This document shows, in pieces, positions 15,928-24,362 of a stretch of 64,000 bases of DNA. Under the pieces are notes generated by a model. It was given only the letters and a program-made list of their open reading frames with translations. It did no database searches and had not been told where the DNA came from. Location of the stretch: NCBI RefSeq assembly GCF_025137375.1, contig NZ_CP073720.1, positions 6,038,501 to 6,102,500 of the forward strand. Reading direction: 5' to 3'. This DNA is from Dactylosporangium fulvum. GTDB lineage: Bacteria; Actinomycetota; Actinomycetes; Mycobacteriales; Micromonosporaceae. Made by a program: the position numbers and the translations under genes. Every line of letters begins with the position of its first letter. Within the stretch, counting starts at the first letter, position 1.

Positions 15928-16503
15928 TCACCCGGACGTCCCGCCGGCCGGGCGGCTCACCGGCGCGGCGTCGGCCCAGGCCATGCGGAGCTTGCGGGGA
16001 GTGCCGACGAGGCGGGCCGGGTCGGCACCGGGCGGTGCCACCGTCGCCGTCTCCACACACGTCGCCCCGGAGGCGCGGTAGAACCCTTGCGCGGCGGTGT
16101 TCTGCTCCAGCACCCAGAGATACATCGCCGCGCCGGCGGCCCGCTCGGTGACGGCCCGGGCGGCGCGCGCCAGGAGCTGGGTGCCGAGGCCGGTGCGGCG
16201 CTGGTCGTCGATGACGTGCAGGTTGTCCACCAGGCTGCCCCACCGCGCGTCGTTGTCGAACACGACGTGGACGAAGCCCACCAGCCGGTCACCGTGCTCG
16301 GCGACGACGGTCCCGGTGCCGGCCGGCGCGGCCAGCCGTGCCAGCCAGACCGCACGGCGGTCGGCCTCGACATCCCCGTCGAGGAACGCGTCGGCGTAGG
16401 CGCCCCGGTAGAACCGGCGCCAGCTGTCGGCGTGCAGCGCCGCGATCTGTTCGGCGTCACGGGCATCGGCGGCGCGAAATCGTCGTGTGCTTATGCGGGG
16501 CAC
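15928..16503 (-). CDS. GNAT family N-acetyltransferase
   Basis: A 191-residue acetyltransferase that would transfer acetyl from acetyl-CoA to an amine. The GNAT fold is visible: N-terminal FRAADARDAEQIAALHADSWRR, the strand GTVVAEHGDRLVGFVHVV, the acetyl-CoA loop motif QRRTGLGTQLLARAARA (R/Q-x-x-G-x-G/A) and YLWVLEQNTAAQGFYRASGA. I take GTG 16503 because the in-frame extension to 16770 is Arg/Gly-rich and overlaps the ankyrin gene. GGAGAGG lies close to this GTG. The substrate is unknown. It is convergent with the 368-aa gene. Confidence 0.88.
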   Translation of the reverse strand: MPRISTRRFRAADARDAEQIAALHADSWRRFYRGAYADAFLDGDVEADRRAVWLARLAAPAGTGTVVAEHGDRLVGFVHVVFDNDARWGSLVDNLHVIDDQRRTGLGTQLLARAARAVTERAAGAAMYLWVLEQNTAAQGFYRASGATCVETATVAPPGADPARLVGTPRKLRMAWADAAPVSRPAGGTSG

Positions 16504-16669
16504 CTCTCCGGGGCCGCGGCTCGCCCGGCATCCGCATGCCGGGCCTGGTCTGCACCCGGAGCAACCCGCCGGCGAACGGAGGGTCGCCGGCCAGCGGGCC
16601 GGGGCTTCGCGCTGGCACTCGTGATCTACGGGAGCGACGGTACCACCGCCACCGCGATATCGTCGGCCG

Positions 16670-17647
16670 GTGATGGCCGAGAACCCCGACTGGTCGCGGA
16701 TGGGCTGGCGGTCCTGGTCGGACCTCGCCGAGGTCCGTGCGCGGCTGGCCGCCGGGGCCGACCCCGACACGGACAGCCGGGGCCGCCGGCCGCTGCATCA
16801 CGCGGCCGAGTGGGGATCCGCCGAGGTGGTGGCCGAGCTGGCGCGCCTCGTCGACGACGTCGACGCCGAGCAGGACGGCCGCACCGCGCTGTGGGTCGCC
16901 GTCCAGGCCGGCAAGCCCGACAACGCCCGGGTGCTCGCCGCGGCCGGCGCCGACCCGTGGCGGCCGATGATGGCCGGCTGGTCACCAGGAAGGTTGAGCC
17001 TTGCCGGCACGGTCCCCGGCATCTTCCCCCTCCCGTCCGGCATCGAGCCGTTGTCGCCGGCGGAGGAGGCCATGGTCGCCGAGGCCCGCAGGCTCGTCGG
17101 CGCGCTGGGAACCTTCCAGACGGAAGGCATGAGCTTCACGTGTGTACGGGATGTCGCCGCGCCCGAAGCCGTGCGGCGCCTGTCGGCCACGGTCGTCGAG
17201 CACGACGATCCGGAGCGGATGGCCCGGGAGTTCTGGTTCGACTCGCTGAGCGAGGACGCGCTGCTGACCGTCGGCGTCACCGACGTGCCGGGCGGCTGTG
17301 TCGTCAGCCAGCCGTGGGCGTACGGCGCGTCGACCCCCGTGGTCGCCCGGCTGCTGTCGGCCGGCACGGTGACCTACGCGATGTACGCCAACCCCAAGAG
17401 CGGCGACCAGGGCAGCATCTACCGTGACGGGGTCGTCGAGGGGTGGGACCTGCATCCCGGCGGCGGCTGGTCCGCCGCGGAGGACTCCGCGGCGGAGATC
17501 CTGCGCCGGTACCTGTATCAGTACAAGGCCGTCGCCCACTGCTGCGCCTACGCCGGCCTGCGACCGGTGGACGCCCGCGCCTTCACGGGCCCGCCGGACC
17601 GCTGGGTCCGCCTGCCGGTCCGGGACTACTACGCGCGCAACGCCTGA
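16670..17647 (+). CDS. Ankyrin-repeat protein with a C-terminal domain of unknown function
   Basis: A 325-residue protein. Residues ~15-100 hold two to three ankyrin repeats (LAAGADPDTDSRGRRPLHHAAEWGSAEVVAELARL; DGRTALWVAVQAGKPDNARVLAAAGADPW). The C-terminal ~200 residues form a separate domain with SFTCVRDVAAPEAVRRL, GGCVVSQPWAYGAS, YAMYANPKSGDQGSIYRDG and a Cys-Cys pair in AHCCAYAGL. That domain resembles DUF6461-like actinobacterial proteins, an uncertain call. Start is GTG 16670 or the adjacent ATG 16673. The ankyrin part suggests a protein-binding role; no enzyme motif is seen. Confidence 0.8.
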   Translation: MMAENPDWSRMGWRSWSDLAEVRARLAAGADPDTDSRGRRPLHHAAEWGSAEVVAELARLVDDVDAEQDGRTALWVAVQAGKPDNARVLAAAGADPWRPMMAGWSPGRLSLAGTVPGIFPLPSGIEPLSPAEEAMVAEARRLVGALGTFQTEGMSFTCVRDVAAPEAVRRLSATVVEHDDPERMAREFWFDSLSEDALLTVGVTDVPGGCVVSQPWAYGASTPVVARLLSAGTVTYAMYANPKSGDQGSIYRDGVVEGWDLHPGGGWSAAEDSAAEILRRYLYQYKAVAHCCAYAGLRPVDARAFTGPPDRWVRLPVRDYYARNA

Positions 17648-17773
17648 ACGCGGCGCGCCAGAGGACCAGCCGGCCGTCTACCACCCTGCGACCCTGAGGG
17701 AGCCGGGGCGTGCTGGTAACGTTGCAACGCATTCCGGCTGAGTCGCAACGGCGGAGTGTCCGAGGAGCAGCGC

Positions 17774-19276
17774 GTGGCAGTCATCCTCCCCGAAGTTTCC
17801 CGCACCCTGAACGAATACCTGCTCGTGCCCAACCTCACCACCGAGGACTGCGCACCCGACGCCGTCGACCTGTCCGCACCGCTCGTGCGTCACCCGATCG
17901 GGCAACCGTCGCCGCTGCGCATCGCGACCCCGCTCGTCAGCGCGATCATGCAGGCCGTCTCCTCGCCCCGGCTCGCGATCGCCCTGGCCCAGACCGGCGG
18001 GCTGGGCTTCGCCCACCAGAACCAGCCCATCGCCGCGCAGGCGCGGATGGTCAGCGCCGTCAAGCGGCACAAGGCCGGCTTCCGCCACTCCGACATCAAC
18101 ACCAAGCCCACCGCGACCCTCGGTGAGGTGAGCCGGCTGCTGCAGGCCGCCGAACGGGACATCGCGGTCGTCACGGACGACGGCTCCCCCACCGGCCTGT
18201 TCGTCGGGCTGATCGGCTCCAGGGACTTCCACCCGCAGCGTCACGACCTCAACGACACCGTCGCGTCGCGGATGCGGCCCGCCGACACCCTCGTCACCGC
18301 CCCGCCGACGATCTCACTGTCCGACGCCAACACCCTCATCTGGGACCAGCGCCTCGACCTGCTGCCGATCGTCACCGCCGACGGGCACCTCGCCTCGATC
18401 GTGCTGCGCCGCGACTACGAACTGCACAAGCAGTTCCGCAACGAGACCATCGACGCCGAGAAGCGCTTCCGCATCGGCGCCGGGATCAACACCCGCGACT
18501 TCCGTGACCGGATCCCCGCCCTCGTCGAGGCCGGCGCGGACGTGCTGTGCATCGACTCGTCGGACGGCTATTCCGTCTGGCAGCAGCGCACCCTGCGCTA
18601 CGCCGTCGAGGAGCTGGGCGGGGTCGTCCCGGTCGGCGCCGGCAACGTGGTCGACGGCCGCGCGTTCCGCTACCTCGCCGACGCCGGCGCCGCCTTCGTC
18701 AAGGTCGGCATCGGCGGCGGTTCCATCTGCATCACCCGTGACCAGAAGGGGATCGGCCGCGGCCAGGCCTCCGCCCTCATCGACGTCGCCGCCGAGCGCG
18801 ACCGCTACGCCGAGGAGACCGGCGTCTACGTGCCGATCTGCTGCGACGGCGGGCTCCTCGCCGACTATCACATGGCCGTCGCCTTCGCGCTCGGCGCCGA
18901 CTTCATCATGCTCGGCCGATACTTCGCCCGCTTCGACGAAAGCCCGTCGAACCTCGTCAAACTCGACGGGCAGCTGTTCAAGGAGTACTGGGGCGAGGGC
19001 TCCCAGCGGGCCCGCAACGTCGCTCGCTACGACCAGGGTGAGACCGAGCTGCCGTTCGAGGAAGGCGTCGACGGTTACGTGCCCTACGCCGGCAGCCTCT
19101 ACCCCAACGTCGCCCGGACGGTCGCGAAACTCCGCGCCACCATGGTCAGCTGCGGCGCGACCACCCTGCCGGACTTCCACCGCGACGCCGTCCTCGTCCA
19201 GGTGTCACAGCAGAGTTACCTGCAGAACGGCGCCGAGGTCCGGCTCCGCAGCGGCTCCAGCAGCACCGGTCAGTGA
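17774..19276 (+). CDS. guaB: IMP dehydrogenase
   Basis: A ~500-residue IMPDH that oxidises IMP to XMP with NAD, the committed step to GMP. The TIM-barrel core carries the catalytic loop GSICITRD with Cys319, the phosphate-binding GVxPVGAGNVVDG region and CCDGGLLADYHMAVAFALGAD. Two CBS domains lie between about residues 90 and 215. The loop has Ile where most family members have Thr (GSICTTR). The opening (SRTLNEYLLVPNLT) matches a less common IMPDH subgroup, so this may be a second guaB. Start: GTG 17774 has GAGGAG six bases upstream; GTG 17756 is an alternative. Confidence 0.9.
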   Translation: MAVILPEVSRTLNEYLLVPNLTTEDCAPDAVDLSAPLVRHPIGQPSPLRIATPLVSAIMQAVSSPRLAIALAQTGGLGFAHQNQPIAAQARMVSAVKRHKAGFRHSDINTKPTATLGEVSRLLQAAERDIAVVTDDGSPTGLFVGLIGSRDFHPQRHDLNDTVASRMRPADTLVTAPPTISLSDANTLIWDQRLDLLPIVTADGHLASIVLRRDYELHKQFRNETIDAEKRFRIGAGINTRDFRDRIPALVEAGADVLCIDSSDGYSVWQQRTLRYAVEELGGVVPVGAGNVVDGRAFRYLADAGAAFVKVGIGGGSICITRDQKGIGRGQASALIDVAAERDRYAEETGVYVPICCDGGLLADYHMAVAFALGADFIMLGRYFARFDESPSNLVKLDGQLFKEYWGEGSQRARNVARYDQGETELPFEEGVDGYVPYAGSLYPNVARTVAKLRATMVSCGATTLPDFHRDAVLVQVSQQSYLQNGAEVRLRSGSSSTGQ

Positions 19277-19695
19277 CGGATCGGCCCCGGGACCGGCTCA
19301 GCGACGAGCTCGACCTCGAAGCCGTCCGGGTCCTCGAGGTAGGCCGCGTAGTGGCCGGGGCCGCCCGCATACGGGTGGCGGTCGGCGAACAGCAGGCGCC
19401 AGCCGTGCTGCGCCGCCTCCGCGACGAGCGCGTCGAGCCGGTCGCGGCCGGCGACGTGGAACGCCAGGTGGTTCAGCCCCGCCCGGCGCCGCTCGTGGGC
19501 GCCTTCCCGCAGGTCGGGTGACTGCTCGACGACGACGTAGGTGTGGCCGAGGCGCCAGCTGCGCCCGGCCGGCCAGTCCTGGAACAGGGTGTAGCCGAGC
19601 GCCGGCAACAGCCAGCCCCAGCCGGCCACGGCCCGCGTGAGATCGGGGACCCAGAGCTCGACGTGGTGCAGCGTCCCGGTGCCTGGCGGGTTCAT
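19270..19695 (-). CDS. VOC (glyoxalase/bleomycin resistance) family protein
   Basis: A 141-residue VOC-fold protein. It starts LHHVELWVPDLTRAVAGWGWLLPALGY and has the central HLAFHVAGRDRLDALVAEA and the end YAAYLEDPDGFEVELVAEP. His and Glu at the usual metal positions (HHVEL, LNHLAF, FEVELV) are present, so it probably binds a divalent metal. The reaction is not predictable. ATG 19695 is chosen because GGGAGG lies nine bases upstream. Its 3' end overlaps the convergent guaB end by seven bases. Confidence 0.88.
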   Translation of the reverse strand: MNPPGTGTLHHVELWVPDLTRAVAGWGWLLPALGYTLFQDWPAGRSWRLGHTYVVVEQSPDLREGAHERRRAGLNHLAFHVAGRDRLDALVAEAAQHGWRLLFADRHPYAGGPGHYAAYLEDPDGFEVELVAEPVPGPIRH

Positions 19696-19714
19696 GCCGC
19701 CCATCCTCCCGCTG

Positions 19715-19744
19715 CCCAGGGGTGCGGTTTTCCGCACCCCTGGG
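19715..19744. terminator. Strong hairpin, 13-bp perfect stem with TTTT loop
   Basis: CCCAGGGGTGCGG and CCGCACCCCTGGG pair perfectly around TTTT. It lies downstream of the minus-strand GlsB-like gene (stop at 19906) and upstream of the VOC gene, so it most likely ends the former transcript. No downstream U-tract is evident, as is common in high-GC actinobacteria. Confidence 0.7.
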
Positions 19745-19905
19745 CGGGTGCTTCCCCGCCCGCCGGGCCGGCGCCGCTGCGGACGGAGGCGATCACGTTC
19801 GCCGGCCCGCGCGGGTGCGTTGCAGGGTGCCTGGGCCGCCGCGGCACTCAACGCGGCGGCACCCCCGGCCGGTTCGGCGCCGATCCGGCGTGACCGGCGC
19901 GGCCG

Positions 19906-20208
19906 TCAATCGTCGTCATCGGTCGAGAACGCCTTCGCCAGCAGCGCGGCGACGGCGACGCCCACGACGGCGATGCCGACCTGCACGCCGAGGACCATCC
20001 AGTCGTAGCTGTGGCCGCGCACCACCAGGAAGTGGTCGCTGTGGATGTCCCAGCGGTCGGCGGCCCAGGTGCCGGCGACGGCGGCGCCCATGCCGATGAG
20101 CACCGTGAGGATGATGCCGATCTGCTGCCGGCCCGGCAGCAGGATGCGGGCGATCACGCCGATGACCGCGCCGAACACGATGGCCGCGAGGTAGTCCTCC
20201 ACCTGCAT
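19906..20208 (-). CDS. GlsB/YeaQ/YmgE family membrane protein
   Basis: A 100-residue, three-helix membrane protein. The opening MQVEDYLAAIVFGAVIGVIARILLPGRQQIGIILTVLIGMGAAVAGTWAA matches the transglycosylase-associated (GlsB/YeaQ) family in which a Gly-rich first helix is followed by a PGRQ-type loop. A third hydrophobic stretch (MVLGVQVGIAVVGVAVAALLA) and an acidic STDDDD tail complete it. Family members are stress-induced membrane proteins of unclear mechanism. It is 24 bp downstream of the VWA gene set on the same strand and may share that transcript. Confidence 0.87.
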   Translation of the reverse strand: MQVEDYLAAIVFGAVIGVIARILLPGRQQIGIILTVLIGMGAAVAGTWAADRWDIHSDHFLVVRGHSYDWMVLGVQVGIAVVGVAVAALLAKAFSTDDDD

Positions 20209-20232
20209 GGGGTCACCCTTCTCCGAATGTGA

Positions 20233-21330
20233 TCAACCTGCATTGTGGCGGGGCGGTGCAAGCCGGTTCCACCACTGCGACAACCCGAAGGCCACCAGCA
20301 CGAGCAGCGCCCCGGCGAACGCGAACCACACGGTGATCTCGGTGTCTTTGCGCTGCAGGGTCATCTCGCTGGGCAGGTCACGCAGCACGTCGCCGAGGGC
20401 CTTGGCGTCCTCGGCCTTGAAGTACTCGCCGCCGGTCATCTCGGCGACCCGGGTCAGCGTCGCCTCGTCCATCTGCTGGAACCGTCCCCGGCCGCCGAAC
20501 CCACCGCCGGGGCCGCCGAACCCGCCGGGACCGCGGAACGTGTCACCGCTGATCTGCTCGCTGGTGCAGACCATCGGTGCGGGCTGCTCGGTGCCGAAAC
20601 CGATGGTGTAGACCCGCAGGCGCCGGGCGACGGCGGCCTCGGCGGCGGTGATCGGGCTGACGCCGTCGGTGTTGCGCCCGTCGGTGAGCACGACGATGGT
20701 GTCCGGCTCGAACTGGTCGGACGCCCCGGAACCGCCGCCGGCCGCGGCACCGTTGTCGGGGATCTCGACGCCGGTCGGCGGCACGTCGGGGTTGATCTCG
20801 GCGATCGCGTCGATCGAGGCCAGGATGGCCAGGCCGATGGCGGTGCCGCGGGAGGTCCGCAGCCCGTCGATCGCGGTGATCAGCCGCTCCTCGTCGGTCG
20901 TCGGCGGGACCAGCAGTCCGGCGATGCCGGAGAAGGTGACCAGGCCGATCTTGGCGCCGCCGTCGTGGTCCCGGATGAACCGGCGGGCGGCCTCCTGCGC
21001 CGCGGTCAGCCGGTTCGGCGGCACGTCGGTGGAGCACATCGAGCCGGACACGTCGATCGCGAGCAGGATCGTGGCGGCGTCGTCGGGCACGAGCACGGAG
21101 GCCTGCGGGCGGGCGGCGGCGGTGCCGGCGAAGACCAGCCCGACCGCGAAGAGCCAGATCGGGATGCGCCGCCGCAACGACGAGCGCCCGGGCAGGGCCG
21201 CCCGGATGAGGGCGACGCTGGAGAGCCGGACCGCGACCCGGCGGCGACGGCGGCGGGCCCACCAGCGGTAGGCCAGCAGCAGCGGGAACGCCAGCAGCGC
21301 GGTCAGTGCCCACGGCCAGGTGAGTGACAT
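20233..21330 (-). CDS. VWA-domain membrane protein (BatA/BatB-like), downstream copy
   Basis: A 365-residue protein with two N-terminal helices (ALLAFPLLLAY; IWLFAVGLVFAGTAAA), a von Willebrand A domain and a C-terminal helix. The metal-binding MIDAS motif DVSGS is at 93-97, completed by the Thr/Asp in VVLTDGRNTDG. A Gly/Phe-rich insert (GPGGFGGPGGGFGGRGRF) lies near residue 285. The start overlaps the stop of the second VWA gene (TGATG). With MoxR and DUF58 it forms the classic MoxR-VWA operon, thought to assemble or activate a metal-dependent or envelope complex; the client is unknown. Confidence 0.92.
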   Translation of the reverse strand: MSLTWPWALTALLAFPLLLAYRWWARRRRRRVAVRLSSVALIRAALPGRSSLRRRIPIWLFAVGLVFAGTAAARPQASVLVPDDAATILLAIDVSGSMCSTDVPPNRLTAAQEAARRFIRDHDGGAKIGLVTFSGIAGLLVPPTTDEERLITAIDGLRTSRGTAIGLAILASIDAIAEINPDVPPTGVEIPDNGAAAGGGSGASDQFEPDTIVVLTDGRNTDGVSPITAAEAAVARRLRVYTIGFGTEQPAPMVCTSEQISGDTFRGPGGFGGPGGGFGGRGRFQQMDEATLTRVAEMTGGEYFKAEDAKALGDVLRDLPSEMTLQRKDTEITVWFAFAGALLVLVAFGLSQWWNRLAPPRHNAG

Positions 21331-22301
21331 CAGAGGATCCGTCCGTACCAGGTGGTCATCAGCACTCCCCCGATGGTGAGCAGCAGCACCGCGATCGCGG
21401 CGGCGGCTCCGGTCAGCTCGACCGGCTTGCGCTGCGTGGTGAGCCGCAGGTCGAGCGACTGGTAGATGTCGCGCAGGGCCTCCGCGTTCTCCGCCCGGTG
21501 ATAGGAGCCGGTCGTGGTCTTCGCGACCTCAGTCAGCAGTTCCTCGTTGAGTGCCGTCGCCACCCGGTATCCGTCGACCTCGACGGTGGTGCCCTCGACC
21601 GTGCCTACCCCGACGGTCTCGATGTGCACGCCCGCGGCCGCGGCCAGTTGTGCCGCGGCGACCGCGTCCGGGCCGCCGGTGTCCTCGCCGTCGGAGAGGA
21701 GCACGATCGTCGCGTTGCCCCAGTACCCGAGGTCGGCGGGCGGCTCCTCGGCGTCCGGGTCGGGCAGGCTGACCGGGTGGCCGACGATGACCGTGAGCGA
21801 GGCGAGGATGGCCTGGCCCAGCGAGGTGCCGCCGTTGATCTGCAGCCGTTTGATCGCGGCCACGGTCGCGGCGTGGTCGTCGGAGGGCTCCTGGGTGGTC
21901 AGCGCGCCCTCGTCGAAGGCGACGACGCCGACGCTGACGCTGTCCGGCTGCGCCTCGGTGAAGTCGATCGCGGCGGCCTGCGCGGCGGCGAGCCTGGTCG
22001 GCGCGACGTCGGTGGCGGCCATGCTGTTGGACACGTCGAAGGCGAGGATGACGGTGCCGGCCGAGCGCGCGACCGGCAGGGTCGCCTCGGGCCGGGCGAC
22101 GGACAGCAGCAGCAGCGTGAGTGCGGCGAGGAACAGCACCGGCGGCAGATGCCGGCGCAACCCGTCCCGGCGGCCGGCGGTGTTCAGCCCGGCGCCGGCG
22201 AACACGCGGGCCCGCTGGCGCTGCAGCCACCAGTACCCTGCCGCGAGCGCCAGCGCGACGACAACGGCGAGGCCGAGCACCACCGGATACTGAACGGTCA
22301 T
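21330..22301 (-). CDS. VWA-domain membrane protein (BatA/BatB-like), upstream copy
   Basis: A 323-residue protein with the same plan as its neighbour: N-terminal helices (VVLGLAVVVALALAAGYWW; LFLAALTLLLLSV), MIDAS motif DVSNS at 89-93, LLSDGEDTG for the second metal-binding loop, and a C-terminal helix (AIAVLLLTIGGVLM). GGAGGACGG immediately precedes ATG 22301, so the longer open frame upstream is not used. That ribosome site lies inside a duplicated ~80-bp segment that also forms the 3' end of the DUF58 gene. The two VWA proteins probably work as a heteromeric pair. Confidence 0.92.
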   Translation of the reverse strand: MTVQYPVVLGLAVVVALALAAGYWWLQRQRARVFAGAGLNTAGRRDGLRRHLPPVLFLAALTLLLLSVARPEATLPVARSAGTVILAFDVSNSMAATDVAPTRLAAAQAAAIDFTEAQPDSVSVGVVAFDEGALTTQEPSDDHAATVAAIKRLQINGGTSLGQAILASLTVIVGHPVSLPDPDAEEPPADLGYWGNATIVLLSDGEDTGGPDAVAAAQLAAAAGVHIETVGVGTVEGTTVEVDGYRVATALNEELLTEVAKTTTGSYHRAENAEALRDIYQSLDLRLTTQRKPVELTGAAAAIAVLLLTIGGVLMTTWYGRIL

Positions 22302-22302
22302 C

Positions 22303-22462
22303 CGTCCTCCGCTTCGCTCCGGCCGCCTGACTTGAATCTGAGCCCATGATGAGCGGCCCCTCCGCTGCGCTCCGAACCGCTCATGCGTCCTCCGCTTCGC
22401 TCCGGCCACCTGACTCGACCCTGAGCCCACGATGAGCGGCCCCTCCGCTGCGCTTCGACCGG
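22303..22462. repeat. Tandem duplication of about 80 bp across the DUF58/VWA junction
   Basis: 22303-22385 and 22386-22462 are near copies offset by 83 bp. Both begin CGTCCTCCGCTTCGCTCCGG and share GATGAGCGGCCCCTCCGCTG. The right copy encodes the last ~25 codons of the DUF58 protein; the left copy is intergenic and supplies the ribosome site of the VWA gene. Read on the minus strand, each starts and ends with the motif CGGAGCGnAGCGGAGG. A related sequence (GGAGTGAAGCGGAGG) precedes the DUF218 gene at ~36790. Confidence 0.85.
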
Positions 22463-23343
22463 CGCACCATGGCGACGAGCGCCTCGAGCGGGTCCTGGTC
22501 GGTGCCGATCCGGTGCGCCGTCACCCCGGCCCGGCGCATCGCCCCGGAGACGGCGGCCTCGCGGGCGTCGACCTCGGCCCGGAGCCGCTGCCGGAACAGC
22601 GGTTCGCTGGTGTCGACGAGCACCTGCTCGCCGGTCTCGGCGTCCTCGACGACAACGAGCCCGAGGTCCGGCAGCTCCAGCTCCATCGGGTCGACGACCC
22701 GGACGGCGACGACCTCGTGCCGGACGGTGAGCCGGGTCAGCGAGGACTCCCAGCCGACGTCCTCGCCCATGAAGTCGGAGATGACGAAGACGAGGCCGCG
22801 GCGGCGGGCGGTGGCGGCCGCGAGCCGCAGCATCCCGTCGACGTCGGTGGTGGTGCCGGGCCCTCCCCGCTGTGCCGCGGCGAGCCCGGCGGTCCGGGTG
22901 ATCTCGTGGGCGAGCTGCAGGACGTGGGTGCGGCCGGTCCGGGCCGGGACGACCCGCTGGATCCGGTTGTCGAAGAGGACGGCGCCGACCCGGTTGCCGC
23001 CGCGGGTGAACAGCCGGGCCAGGCAGACGGCCAGCTCGGTGAGCACGGAGTCCTTGCCCCGCTCGGCACCGCCGAAGCGCATGGAGGCCGACAGGTCGAG
23101 CACCAGCCAGACGGTGATCTCGCGGTCCTCGGTGTACTGCCGCACGAACGGCTCGTCGAGCCGGGCCGTCACGTTCCAGTCGATGTGCCGGACGTCGTCC
23201 TCGGGCGTGTACTCACGCAGGTCGGCGAAGTCGATCCCGGCGCCGCGGAAGACGGTGCGGTACGACCCCTGGAGCCGCCCGTCGAGACGGCGCAGGACCT
23301 GCCATTCCAGGCGCCGCAGCAGGCGGTCGGGCGCGCTCGCCAC
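22381..23343 (-). CDS. DUF58 domain protein
   Basis: A 320-residue cytoplasmic protein of the MoxR-associated DUF58 family. The core has REYTPEDDVRHIDWNVTARLDEPFVRQYTEDRE, which is the family signature, then a VWA-like fold with DLSAS at 83-87 and VISDFMGED. It would act with the MoxR ATPase and the two VWA membrane proteins. The GTG start lies three bases after the moxR stop. The C-terminal tail (VESGGRSEAEDA) falls in a duplicated DNA segment and may be a late addition. Confidence 0.92.
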   Translation of the reverse strand: MASAPDRLLRRLEWQVLRRLDGRLQGSYRTVFRGAGIDFADLREYTPEDDVRHIDWNVTARLDEPFVRQYTEDREITVWLVLDLSASMRFGGAERGKDSVLTELAVCLARLFTRGGNRVGAVLFDNRIQRVVPARTGRTHVLQLAHEITRTAGLAAAQRGGPGTTTDVDGMLRLAAATARRRGLVFVISDFMGEDVGWESSLTRLTVRHEVVAVRVVDPMELELPDLGLVVVEDAETGEQVLVDTSEPLFRQRLRAEVDAREAAVSGAMRRAGVTAHRIGTDQDPLEALVAMVRRSKRSGGAAHRGLRVESGGRSEAEDA

Positions 23344-23346
23344 GGC

Positions 23347-24339
23347 TCAGCGTGTCCCGGTCGGGACCGGCGCCGGCACCGCCGCCAGCACCTGGGTCAG
23401 CAGCATGTCGGCGGTGACCTCGTCGGAGAGCGCCTCGTAGGACAGCACCAGCCGGTGCCGCAGCACGTCGTGGGCGAGCTCGGCGAGATCGGGTGCGATG
23501 ACGTAGTCGCGGCCCCGCAGGAAGGCGAGCGCGCGGCCGGCGAGGACGAGGTTGATCGAGGCGCGGGGACTCGCGCCGAAGCTGACGTATCTGGCGAGGT
23601 CGCCGAGGCCGACCTCGGCGGGGTTGCGGGTCGCGTTGGCCAGGCGGACCGAGTATTCGATCAGCGACGGGTCCACGTAGACCTGCTCGACCTGCGCCTG
23701 CATCCGGATGAGCCGCTCGGGGTCGACGATGGCCTGGGTGACCGGCGCCGGGGCGATGGCCCGCTCGACGATCACGAACTCCTCGGTGGGGCTGGGATAG
23801 CCGACGAGGACCTTCATCATGAAGCGGTCCACCTGGGCCTCGGGCAGCGGATACGTCCCCTCGGACTCGATCGGGTTCTGCGTCGCCATCACGAGGAACG
23901 GCCGGGGGATGTGGTGGGTCTCCCGGCCGATGGTCACCTGCTGCTCCTGCATGGTCTCCAGCAACGCGCTCTGGACCTTCGCCGGGGCCCGGTTGATCTC
24001 GTCGGCGAGGAGCAGGTTGGTGAACACCGGCCCGAGGGAGACCTGGAACTCGCCGCTGGCCTGGTGGTAGACCCGGGTGCCGACGATGTCGGCCGGGACC
24101 AGGTCGGGCGTGAACTGCACGCGGTGGAACTGCCCGCCGATCGCGGCCGCGAGCGCCTTGACGGCCAGGGTCTTGGCCAGGCCCGGCACGCCTTCGACGA
24201 GGATGTGCCCGCGGGACAGCAGGGCCACCATGAGCCGCTCGAGCAGTGCGTCCTGTCCCACGATGGTCTTCTTGACCTCGTACAGCACCTGCTCGACGGC
24301 GCTCGTCGGAGCCGGGTGGCCGTTGCCGGATACGTCCAT
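23347..24339 (-). CDS. moxR: MoxR family AAA+ ATPase
   Basis: A 330-residue AAA+ ATPase, a chaperone that remodels partners encoded by the same operon. Walker A GVPGLAKT is at 50-57, Walker B is LLLADEINRAP, sensor 1 lies in MATQNPIESEGTYPLPEAQVDRF, and LARYVSFGASPRA marks the lid domain. AAGGAC eight bases upstream supports ATG 24339. A GTG at 24366 that would overlap the protease stop (GTGA) is an alternative. The gene is second in a protease-MoxR-DUF58-VWA-VWA series on one strand. Confidence 0.94.
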   Translation of the reverse strand: MDVSGNGHPAPTSAVEQVLYEVKKTIVGQDALLERLMVALLSRGHILVEGVPGLAKTLAVKALAAAIGGQFHRVQFTPDLVPADIVGTRVYHQASGEFQVSLGPVFTNLLLADEINRAPAKVQSALLETMQEQQVTIGRETHHIPRPFLVMATQNPIESEGTYPLPEAQVDRFMMKVLVGYPSPTEEFVIVERAIAPAPVTQAIVDPERLIRMQAQVEQVYVDPSLIEYSVRLANATRNPAEVGLGDLARYVSFGASPRASINLVLAGRALAFLRGRDYVIAPDLAELAHDVLRHRLVLSYEALSDEVTADMLLTQVLAAVPAPVPTGTR

Positions 24340-24362
24340 GCGATCGTCCTTACGGGTCGTCG

